A stretch of 64,000 bases of DNA from Halichondria panicea (Eukaryota > Porifera > Demospongiae > Suberitida > Halichondriidae). The notes below the pieces were generated by a model, which worked only from the letters and a program-made list of their open reading frames with translations, searched no databases and had not been told where the DNA came from. Location: contig NC_087390.1 of NCBI RefSeq assembly GCF_963675165.1, forward strand, positions 2,216,001 through 2,280,000, read 5' to 3'. Position numbers and translations under genes: made by a program. Of the stretch, positions 22,775 to 32,309 are shown piece after piece (positions within the stretch are counted from its first letter, which is position 1; each line of letters begins with the position of its first letter).

Positions 22775-22835
22775 CAGCTGCAGCTGCAGGTGGAGCTGAC
22801 GGTCGCCCATTCCCCACCAGAGTCTTCTTATTCAT
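22775..22835 (-). CDS. Alternative first exon 1b of dispanin B
   Basis: It reads MNKKTLVGNGRPSAPP and then an Ala run, ends in phase 1 at a GTAT donor, and is nearly identical to exon 1 at 22607-22661 (MNKKTLVGSGRPSAPP). The similarity continues upstream over about 100 bp, so the exon and its flank were tandemly duplicated. It could splice to the same exon 2. Whether it is used is unknown. Confidence 0.65.
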
Positions 22836-22881
22836 GATGCTTTGTGGACCTGCCAGAATAAAATTAAATGATCAACATCAC

Positions 22882-23632
22882 TAGTTGGGCGGAGTCCAAC
22901 CAACGCTGCGCTCTGGGTTGGGTATCAGTACACGTAGCAGTTTTGTTCCACCGGTACTCGAGACAGAGTATGAATATTGTTTAATCTTTAAGTGGCTGAC
23001 AACCGCATGGCTCAGGGGTGCGATATAAAGAAATCAATTAACTATTTGGATGGCTATTCTAGCTGACTGGATCTAGCTATAGTTGTTTTGGAATTCAAGA
23101 AAGACCTCAGACTCTTAGAGAAAGTAGAAGAATACTTTAGCCTGTAATATAAGATTTAGTACAGGCAGAAATAAACTTTTTCATAATAGTTAGACATCTA
23201 GCACAAGGAGAGGTACAGCCAGCTATAGGACTACCCCAAGGCTTCTGAGAAGCTTTTCGAAGACCAAAGAAGGCATACATAACACAGGTTTTGTCCAAAC
23301 TAATGATCTAATCTTATTGGTAGCACAACAAAACTTAAAACAAAGACAAGTCCTTTTAATTAATTAATACATACTGTTCAAGCTTCATTCATAGATGCTA
23401 AGATAGACTATGCTTCTTTTCTAGTAGCCTAGATATCCAGCAGGAGCTGTTTCTGCATTCTCCAGAGAAATACAGTGTCCCAGCTCGCCTTGTCAGCTAA
23501 ATTGAGCTGTAAGGTTTCCCACTTGAACGCAGCAATCTGATTGGGCTGCAAATTTCTTGCAGTGGGAACAAAACTGCTACATGTACTGATACCCAACCAT
23601 GAGCGAAGCGTTGGTTGGACTCCGCCCAACTA
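22882..23632. mobile_element. TAGTTGGGCGG MITE, copy 2 (uninterrupted, 751 bp)
   Basis: It has the same ends and interior as the element at 9217-10739, without the nested insertion. The perfect 9-bp duplication CAACATCAC flanks it (22873-22881, 23633-23641). It lies between two alternative first exons of dispanin B. The high identity of the two copies suggests recent movement. Confidence 0.93.
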
Positions 23633-23707
23633 CAACATCACTAGAAATTCATTTAGTAAAAATTCCTACATGTATTATATAGAAATGGACATACATAATT
23701 ATTATAC

Positions 23708-23771
23708 CATCTGCAGCTGCAGACGGTCGCCCACCCCCCTCCAGACCAAGCAGAGGAGTTCTCTGATCCAT
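23708..23771 (-). CDS. Alternative first exon 1c of dispanin B
   Basis: It reads MDQRTPLLGLEGGGRPSAAA and ends in phase 1 at a GTAT donor, compatible with exon 2 at 22510. It resembles exon 1 of dispanin A (MEPERKTLLDLEGGGRPPA) more than the two MNKKTL exons. A 63-bp hairpin MITE lies 12 bp upstream of its ATG, and a TGCGCATGCGCA palindrome lies about 110 bp upstream. Confidence 0.65.
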
Positions 23772-23783
23772 GATGTTGCTTAG

Positions 23784-23846
23784 TAGATGGGCGTGCCCGT
23801 CCCCAGCCATAATTTTATGGCGGCTGGGGACGGGCTCGCCCATCTA
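23784..23846. mobile_element. 63-bp hairpin MITE with TAGATGGGC ends
   Basis: Nearly the whole element is a palindrome, TAGATGGGCGTGCCCGTCCC paired with its near-complement. The perfect 9-bp duplication GTTGCTTAG flanks it (23775-23783, 23847-23855). It lies immediately upstream of dispanin exon 1c. Confidence 0.9.
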
Positions 23847-24048
23847 GTTGCTTAGCTGCCTTTGTTCCTTTGTCTAGTTGCGCATGCGCAGCATACTAGA
23901 GATCCTATGTAACAACAGATAGAACCAGAGCTGAGATAGAACATTCATAAATAAATTGTTGTCTATTTATATAGCAATCAGGAGTACAATTCAATACAGT
24001 ACAGAGGATCAGAAAAAATCAAAAGCAGTCTTTGTAAACTTGAGCTAG

Positions 24049-25321
24049 CTAGAGGAACCATTTCTTATCAGTTGCCATTTTTAAGAAAATACTTTGAGAG
24101 TGTTTCTCCATTTTGGCTAGTTCTTGGACTGAAGTTGCCAACTCCGCTACATGACCTTTCGATCCACTTTTTGTTGATTTTTTCTCTCCATACATAACCT
24201 GCAGAAAAAAGCCCACAAAACACTGAACCAATTTTGGCTTTATAGTATAATTATACGCTAACTTGAATGCATACATGCAATTTATTCACTGACCTTTCCA
24301 TCATATTCTGACACGGGGACTTGGAATGAGTCTTCAACGACTGGAATGGAGACACCCAGATGTTCCTGGATGTCGGCAATGAACTGCGGCTCATTGTACC
24401 ATATGGCACAGCCACCGTCCTCCAACAGGCTTGTGTTGTAGCAGCCACGCCCCTTATTAGCACACTTGTGGTACCACACCTAGGCAGGGAGGATAGTGAC
24501 GTTACCTGTCAAGGGACAGCATTATTATAAATTTTGCAGACTTCACAAAAATCTCCATCAAAAAATATATTTATCGTCCACTATACATCAGAATTTATGG
24601 CAGTAAACCTCCGAGGACGAGGGTGAAGCCCCGAGGCCAAGGACGGTTTACGTTGCCATAAATTCAAATGTAGTGGACAATATACCCACTGGAATTAAAT
24701 TGTGCTACCTAAGCTACCTCACCTTGGGAAACAGCTAGCTAACAGTCTCAAAAACTATTGAAAACGAATAAAAAGCTTGTCCGTACAGCTTGTAGCCAGT
24801 GCTAAGCTTCTAGCTCTTCGTACTAACTTGTCCATGTCCAAGCAGTGAGTCCCCTTCCTGGTGTTTAGTGAGCCCCACCCATCTGTTTTGCCCTTGTCAA
24901 CAAGTGTCTAGCTTCTTTTTAGCTGTGTAGATCTAGTATAAAATCAGTGCCCCCTCAAGGCAAGGGAGTTTATGAGGAATGCGGAGTTTATGGTAGTTAA
25001 ACCCCACCAGTTGCTATGATACAGACCCCAAGTGGGGTAAATGTGCACCAACGAAACTTCCTCGGTAAGTGGGACTGTTGCATATTGATTTTGGCATTCA
25101 AACTTTTCCCGCTATTCAGCACATGATACTTACCTTCTCCTTGACAGTTGCCACTAGCGATACGGCCAGTCCCATTCTCTCAGCTCGACCCACTCTCCCA
25201 ATACGATGAACGTAGTTCTGCTTGTCGTCGGGTAGAGTGACATTGACGACAAAAGGTATACCACGAATGTCAATACCTCTAGCAGCTACGTCAGTGCAGA
25301 TGAGGAACCGCACCTCCCCAT

Positions 25322-25371
<50 letters not shown>

Positions 25372-28300
25372 GGGGGGAGGATATGCATCATAAACAAAAA
25401 TACTGTTGTGTGATTACTATAGGAACACGCACTTTGAATGATTGTAGATTCTCCTTTCTTTCCTGCGGACGACGATCACTATGGAGACACACGCACGTGT
25501 ACTCATTCACCATCGCCTTAGGACCTGTACGTACTTATATATATATATATACAACAGTTGCACTTATAACTATAATCTCTGACCTCCTCCGAGGGACAAA
25601 AGGTAAGCCTCAATGTTGTCACAGTCCAGCTTTGTCCTACAGAAGATGATAGCCTGATCCATCTTGTGTTCGTTGATGGCTTTGACCAGATACTCGGCTT
25701 TGAGCAGTTTCACACCCGCAGAGAGGGACTCGGGATTGGACGACCTCTTGTTGTCCTTGGAATGGATCCCATCCGTCTAGGGAGCCATGGAAACCAAGTC
25801 AATTTATAGCATGAAAAGTACAGCTTAAAATACAATCACACAGAGTGACACCAATTTGAACAAAACGATATTAAACCATTTTAAGATGGTGATTGTATTT
25901 TAAGCTGTACTTACCAAACTCAATTTATAGGTGCTCATGAAAAGTACGGCTGTAAAATGCGTGCACACCATTATTTTTAAGCACACTTGCACCATGCATG
26001 CAAGCGTATTAGCTAGTCTCGCGGGCTATACTTCAAAGACTGATCAAATCAATCATTTCAAAGTATGGCCCGCGAGACTGCATAATAGCTTGTTAAACGG
26101 TATACCATAGTCAACGTACATTGACCCTTGTTCCCTCGAGGGACCTCCAGGAGGCGTCCTTAACGGGGTCCACCCAACACAGTACCTGGTGTACAGTCTC
26201 CGGGACCGAGTCTTGTCCCTTCAGGTCTACCCACGTCGGGAAGTGGAGCAGTCGGTCCTGTAGAGGGGGGGGGGAGGGGAAGTGCAAAGCAAAGGGTCTA
26301 GGCGACTCCAGGCCACAAGGATTCGAGGCAAAGGGGGAGGGGGCAATGCTATAGTCATAACTACAAGTGCTTCAAAGTAAGAGCCTCAGGCAAGGCTCAG
26401 AAAGCGAATTAAGGCTTTAATTAAACACACCACCACAAATTGTTCTAACAAGCTCTCTAGCTGCAATAAGCGTTACAAATGTATTTTAGAAATGAAAATA
26501 CCGCCATTTTCTTGACTTCAATATTGTGCAGGGTAGCTGAGCATACGACCATCTGTAGGGGGAGATAGATCACATGACTATTACATGACAACTATACCTG
26601 TAGTCGCTTCCCTTCGGGGGACACTTTAGGTATCTTCGAAAAGATTTTGTTGATCAGGTCTCCATGGCCTTGACTCAAAAGGCCATCCTATGATCATCAC
26701 ATAGTTAAGAGATATAATTGCAAGGTACGACTTACAGCTTCATCCAGAATAAAAAAGCGAATCTGCAAATACATACAAAATTGAAAGTGAAATTGTTAGC
26801 AGGTAAAAAGCACACACATAACTTACAGCTGATAGGTCCAGTTTGCCAGTGGTGATGAGGTCGTCAAGGCGACCCGGAGTACCAGTGACTATCTCCACAC
26901 CTGCTTGTAATGCTTTTATTTGATCCTTAGCACTGTCTCCGCCCATCACCAGCAGATCTCTACATAGGGGGAGGGGAGTTATTAATACAAATACTAGGGT
27001 GACGCAAGCGCCATGGGGAAAGCGACGCATCCAACTTTGCTGGAAGTCTAGGAAGAAATTGTGCAAATGACAACACATCTTGTGGCAGGTTGATGACATG
27101 GCCTGTGTATCCATATTTCCCAAGTATTGGCATGACTGCAGATATATATAAACATCTCCTCAGCATCTTGGATTAAACAGTAGATTGTTCGAATAGAGGC
27201 ATATCTGGATTCACGCCTGTATGCCTCTGCCTGCGTTGTTCCAAGCGTGCCTGTGTGGCCTCTGGAGTCTCTGTAATGAACATTTGGCCACTTTCTGCTA
27301 TTTGTTGTAGGCGTGCTTGGCTGGCCTCTGGAGTCTCTGTAATGAAATGCTGGCTTCATTTAATAATGTTTGGGTTACTCTACATTGGCATCTATTTTTG
27401 TCGAGTTTCTACACAAAGTAAATGTTTATCAGTGGTAGCAGAACCCTCTGCATTCACTCCTTCTTTCTCTGCGTCTAGCAAGCCTACTTTTCCTTTTTTC
27501 AGCTGTTTCTTGGGATCTTGCGTGTCGCTCTCGTTCCCCCTCCTTCTAATTGCTAATCTTGTTTTCTTTCGTTGTTGCTAGACTATTCCATGCTATTTGT
27601 ATCTTTAAGCTATCCTATTGACTCACGTAGAAATTGGTAAAGGATCACCAGTCCCAAAAGCAAATATCGTATGCTGGTCCATGACATACATACATACACC
27701 ACCCGGACCAACGTTTATGACTAACTAGGGGACTCGCTCGCTCGCCCCAATGAATGCATTCCTAACATGGACCATACATGACCTGGTATGTACATGTAGA
27801 TCCAACAGTAAAGGCCTAGCAATATTTATATCTTTTGCTACATAATTTAACAAACAGTGAGATAGATCGATAATACTCATAATTATATGCTACTATAAAG
27901 ACACTCGATTACCTGATGCGCGGTGCTGAGAGGTGCTTGCTGAACAGGTGAATGTTATCACCAGTCTGTTGTGCCAACTCTCGGGCAGGCTCGATGATGA
28001 GTGCCCTCGGAGACCCCGGCTTGCTGGGACGAGCAGACATCGCCATGGCTGTATATACGAGTGAGAGGGGCAGGGGGGGAGTGTTCATTTATGATTTTAT
28101 AAGAAGGCTCCGATTTTTTCTTAGTAACTTACCTTGTACTAGCTGTGTAGACTTTGACAGTGGTGTGTAGCCATAGCTTGCCTCAGGGGGGTACTTGAAC
28201 GGTTGGTCTCCAAAGTTGAACTGCATCTCTGCATTCTAGTATATATAGAAACACCATCATTCAGTGTACTTACGGCACTGTACAATTAAGTTGCATCTAC

Positions 28301-30575
28301 AAAGAAAGGGATAAGCCAAGAAAAAGTGCCCCAAAAGAGCACAGATAATGGAAGAGTGATAGAAAGAAGAAGAAACAACAAAAAAAGTAGAACTAATAGA
28401 AACATCATCATTCAATGTATCTTATGACACTGTACGAGTTGTAGGACTAACCTTGAGGACAACAGCTGCATAGAATGTCTGGCCCATGAGTTGTTTAGGC
28501 ACTTGAAAAGCGTCCTCCAAATACACACCTGCAGCATGTATGTACGTACACACAGTGATACAAGACTGCGCATGCACAATAGTTGGAACACTCTAAAATC
28601 GAGTGATACGATTTCATTCTCAATTCACCATTTTTGCTAAATCCCACCACCCCACTGTCCAAGTCCAGGTAGCAACCAATAGTGTCTCCTTTACCGTATG
28701 CCTGTAGTAATGGTCAATAGAGCATAACCAACAGCTAGCTAAGCCACACCCACCTCTCCGTAGTCATCAAACTGACTAGCGTACGATTTCTTGCCTGTTC
28801 CTCCAAAACCAAATCCATTCTTGTCTTTTCCTGTGAGACCAAAATCATAATAATTAGCTATAGCAATCATTATGATTCTTCCTCACACAGTTACAACAGT
28901 GAATAGATGACATCATAGAGATCATCATCATTACATTCATAAAACTTAAGCACGTGGATCTAATCCAGAAAATTTGTCACAGTCCATTAAACAAAATTGC
29001 TCTCAAATGGCCCATTATATATAACTATTATAATGGCGACATAGTACCACCACCACACGCCTACCTAGCTCCAATGAGGCGTGTCCCATGCTCCACCCTA
29101 CTCGACACAGTCCCTCGTCCGTAACTATGGCCTCGTAGTAGACTTTGCCCCCACCCACCCCTGAAGATGACCGACACCCATTCCACGCCCTCTGCTCTCG
29201 GCACTGAATCAGGAGACCCTCAGACGATATAGCTGCAACAAATAATAATAGCTTTTATGCTCATAATTTCTGTGCTCATTATTATCGAGAGATAATTATG
29301 AGAGCAAAACAGAAGTGATGGTTACACACCCACCCACACACACACAGGTAGTACTATAGTGTTGCATATTTAGAGGGTCGCATTTACTTGGAGTAGCTCT
29401 ACTCAGGCTCTCCTTTTATCACAATTATTCAATAAGATTCCAAAAATACGGTGTTAATTGGAGGAACAAAGAAAGAAATAGAGGTAGTTAGGAAAAAGGA
29501 GAGCCTGTATCGGGAAGTCGCGTGCGAAGGTAGAGGGTGGTAGAAGGGTGAAGGAAAATGAGCGTGGGCATGCTGAGCAATGTTGGACTGCCCACGTAGA
29601 TATCTATGACTAAAACTTTGCCTGCAGCCTAGCCTTCAAGCTGGACATGGACTTGGGGTTTACTGCCATAAATGCTGATGTAGTGGACATGGTCTAACCA
29701 TAGATAGAGTAGAGGGGGATTGGAAACGGAAGTGATTCACGTGATGTTTTACAATGAAGTCTACATAGTGGCTCTGGACCATCCTAAACCCAGGAAACTT
29801 ATTGTGTCCAATGCATACATCTCAGAGCTACCCCTATTACTGAATCACATACCCCCTGATAGTAGGTATCAATTGGAAACAAAGAAAATATAATCTCGAT
29901 TGTCGTGAAGTAGCTAGAGGTGCACAGAGCGCTTTTTCATGCTTGTGTTTCCTATATACCTATGATATAACTAAGGCTGTGTAACTAAATAGTATCCTGT
30001 GTCCCAAATGGCCTCAAGTATGAAATGAAAGTTGATGTTTAGCAGCAGAACTGCTCGTGGACTTCTTACAGAGAGCAAAACAATTCTCATGAATTATTCA
30101 TGTTTAGCCCTCGTGTTAAAAAGTAAGCCTCGAATAAACCGCGGAGATACGCAGATGGTACTACTTTGAGGGTACCGTACTTATTCGATTTAAAGCGACA
30201 TTTTAAAATAATTACGAAGCCAGAGGTCGTTTCTTTTGGAGGTTGAAAAATTATGTTGAAGCCCTGGTGTCGCATATTTAGAGGGTCGCATCTAATTGGA
30301 GGTTACTCTACTATCCTCGATTATAGGCCGCTTAAATTACATTGTTTCTTGTGGCCTGGAATTGAGGCTGTGGTTTGACCTCTATTTAGGACGCGACATA
30401 AAAAATAATTTTCAACACTGCAGTCGCTACTTTTCAGAAAATTGGAAAAGATCAAGGGTATCGCATATTTGGAGGGTTGCTTTAAATCGAATCTCTCTCT
30501 CTACTCAACATGTCTGATGGTGTAAAAAAATGGGAACGCTTCACGAATTTGCGTGTCATCCTTGCGCCAGGGGCC

Positions 30576-30615
<40 letters not shown>

Positions 30616-31939
30616 AGCAGCAAAGCAACTACATGTGAGTATACATCAACATGATTTATATCCTGAAGATTGCATGTCTTTGTCTGTTTGTGGTTCCACA
30701 ACTATGGCTATGAATATTATTTAAATTCCACTTCAATTAGTTAATTAAACTAAATTCAATTATTAAACCATAACTTGAATCTAGGATGAGAATGTTTTAG
30801 TTTGTCCACTACATGGCAGTGAACCTCCGAGGCCAAGGATGTAGTGGACAATAGTTATAATACCCACTGGCCAGGAATGAAAAATGGTTGCTACCTAACT
30901 AAGCTACCTCACTAGCTAACAGTCTCAAAAACGAACGACAAGCTTGTGTGTATGACCTGGTCAGTGCTAAACGTCTAGCTCTACATACTGATTTGCACCA
31001 TATCCAAGCAGTGAGGCCCCACCCATCTGTCCTCCTTGCCAGCAAGTATCTATCTTCTTTTTGCCTATGTAGATCTATCAGTGCGCCCTCAAGGCAAGGG
31101 AGTTTATGAGATAGTAGTTAAACCCCACCCAGTTGCTATGATAAGGGTATAATTATTATAGGCTTCTGCACAAACATTAAATTTTAGCAGAAAGTACCGT
31201 ATAGCGGAACATTTTCGCTATTCGGCTCGAGAGCCCTTAGAGAAGACATTTTCGTAGTCGAGTTGTAACCACACACACCAAGAGCTTTGCATGTGAAATA
31301 CCAGTGCAGGAGTTTCTCTCAGTTTTAATTTTCGTGTTAACTGCTCTGCTCTCGAAAAACGCGAAATTTTGCACCTCACGAACATTTCCCGCTATACGGT
31401 ATCAGCACAGTTAAACATTATTTTGATGCCTTTCTGTCCTTTCTACATTAGCTATTCCCCCAAACACTCACCTAGTTTATCTCCTCTGTCGTAAGGATTC
31501 ATGACGACCTTCTTAGAAGCGTCCCCACCTCCCACTTGCTGCCCACCCCCTGACTTTTCCTTGAGTGACTCGTGTACTATCTGTATGACAGGTAGACAGA
31601 ATGCTCCCGTCTTCCCACTACCCGTCTCTGCTGCCATGAGAACGTCACCACCCCCCAGAATAAGAGGGATAGCCTCCGCTTGAACATCCGTTGGGAGTCT
31701 GCGTTTAAAGTAGAGTGTGTGTTTGGTTTGTGTGCAGGCCGGGTGTGTGTGTGTGGGGGGGTGTGAGGTGTAGGGGGTGTGTGTGTGGTGTGGGAGGGTT
31801 TTATAAGTGAACTCACAGCCATTCCATTTCCTCAATGGCTTGCACTATCTCAGGCATCATGCCCAACTCTGTGTGGAGGGGTAAATAGGATCTATCCTAT
31901 TGGGGGGCACATGCACTCCTTACCTGCAAAAGCTGTCAT
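24049..31939 (-). CDS. DDX1: DDX1, ATP-dependent DEAD-box RNA helicase with SPRY domain
   Basis: Nineteen coding exons on the minus strand, 723 aa (human about 740): 31924-31939, 31817-31868, 31472-31698, 29065-29232, 28754-28830, 28629-28701, 28452-28528, 28133-28235, 27913-28048, 26827-26959, 26736-26762, 26598-26687, 26502-26552, 26126-26257, 25584-25776, 25433-25524, 25134-25322, 24294-24479, 24049-24198. All junctions are GT-AG and in frame. Motif I AETGSGKT (residues 46-53) is followed by the SPRY insertion (about 99-240) unique to DDX1, then TPGRLDD, DEAD (361-364), SAT, and HRIGRVGR (588-595). Family members unwind RNA and RNA-DNA hybrids and work in the tRNA ligase complex and mRNA processing. 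A U6 gene lies in intron 3 and several MITEs lie in other introns. Partial copies of exons 18 and 19 occur at 5838 and 19075. Confidence 0.97.
24569..25040. repeat. Repeat with hairpin head, copy 1 (DDX1 intron 17)
   Basis: It starts with a palindrome (24569-24693) with inner GTAAACCTCCGAGG and its counterpart, bounded by GTCCACTA...TAGTGGAC. A tail follows that is shared with 30790-31145 (tgctacctaagctacctcac, agctaacagtctcaaaaac, ctcaaggcaagggagtttatga). It is an unclassified dispersed element. Confidence 0.6.
25324..25370. repeat. (GT)n microsatellite abutting the DDX1 exon 17 acceptor
   Basis: On the gene strand this is an uninterrupted (CA)n tract that ends in ACACAG, the 3' splice site of exon 17 at 25322. 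Confidence 0.95.
25817..25911. repeat. 95-bp palindrome in DDX1 intron 14
   Basis: AGTACAGCTTAAAATACAAT and its complement form the stem. The flanks 'caatttatag' and 'catgaaaagtac' are repeated to the right (25920-25945). It is probably a small hairpin MITE. Confidence 0.6.
26014..26080. mobile_element. 67-bp hairpin element, aged TAG-type MITE
   Basis: The stem is TAGTCTCGCGGGC... with GCCCGCGAGACTG. The flanks CGTATTAGC and CATAATAGC match at 7 of 9 positions, suggesting an old 9-bp duplication. It lies in DDX1 intron 14. Confidence 0.5.
27195..27600 (-). pseudogene. Fragment of a transposon protein with ETPEA-type repeats
   Basis: On the minus strand one frame contains two copies of an ITETPEAxQARLxQ motif about 66 bp apart (27240-27350). 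Another frame upstream (about 27430-27560) contains a basic [16 protein letters not shown]-like stretch. Arg-rich repeats of this type occur near the start of some transposon proteins, including Helitron-like ones; the assignment is tentative. It lies inside DDX1 intron 9 and has frame breaks. Confidence 0.35.
30524..30632 (-). ncRNA. U6: U6 spliceosomal snRNA
   Basis: On the minus strand the stretch reads as U6: a 5' stem-loop (GTAGTTGCTTTGCTGCTAC), CATATACTAAAATTGGAACG, the ACAGAGA box in GATACAGAGAAGATTAGCAT, then GATGACACGCAAATTCGTGA of the internal stem-loop, ending in a T-run terminator (complement of 30524-30530). A TATA-like motif, ATATAAAT, lies 24-31 bp upstream (30655-30663), as in RNA polymerase III type 3 promoters. 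One extra G occurs in the normally invariant CCCCTGCGCAAGG segment. It is nested in DDX1 intron 3 on the same strand. It is likely a real gene, but a recent pseudogene is possible because of the extra G. Confidence 0.92.
30790..31145. repeat. Repeat with hairpin head, copy 2 (DDX1 intron 3)
   Basis: It is a direct-orientation relative of 24569-25040, starting at 'gtccactacatggcagtgaacctccgagg' with most of the hairpin lost, then sharing the tail sequences. Confidence 0.6.
31195..31401. mobile_element. TACCGT-family MITE, 207 bp
   Basis: The left end TACCGTATAGCGG and the right end CCGCTATACGGTA are inverted. The subterminal CATTTTCG/CGAAAA-type sequences also pair. It lies in DDX1 intron 3. 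Confidence 0.75.
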
Positions 31940-32309
31940 CTTTGCAGCGCTGAGTTCGATTCGAGCAAAAGTAACGTTAAGCTATAAGAAGGCCAAAAGG
32001 TCAAAGCATAATCATTATTAATTTTTATGCATTCTTGTGGGTTTTTATAGTGACTTTTACTAATACACATGCACTGGTACTTTTGCAGTATTGCCAACGG
32101 AGTGGTATATATATTGCTCATATAGAATCTCATAATAGATACAAAACTGATGATCACTATAATAAATGAGAATATTGTTGATTGGATATTAATGATGCCA
32201 CAGACTATGTAATAACACGATACAAAAGTTACAAAAGATGGTTGACGGACTAGATACCTGGGTGATGCATGATCTAAACATTTAGTGGGGCTGGGTGAGT
32301 AGTTAGTTC

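Noticed and set aside
30530-30724. 64-aa open frame on the plus strand
   Set aside because: It is the complement of the U6 snRNA gene and its promoter, not a protein gene.
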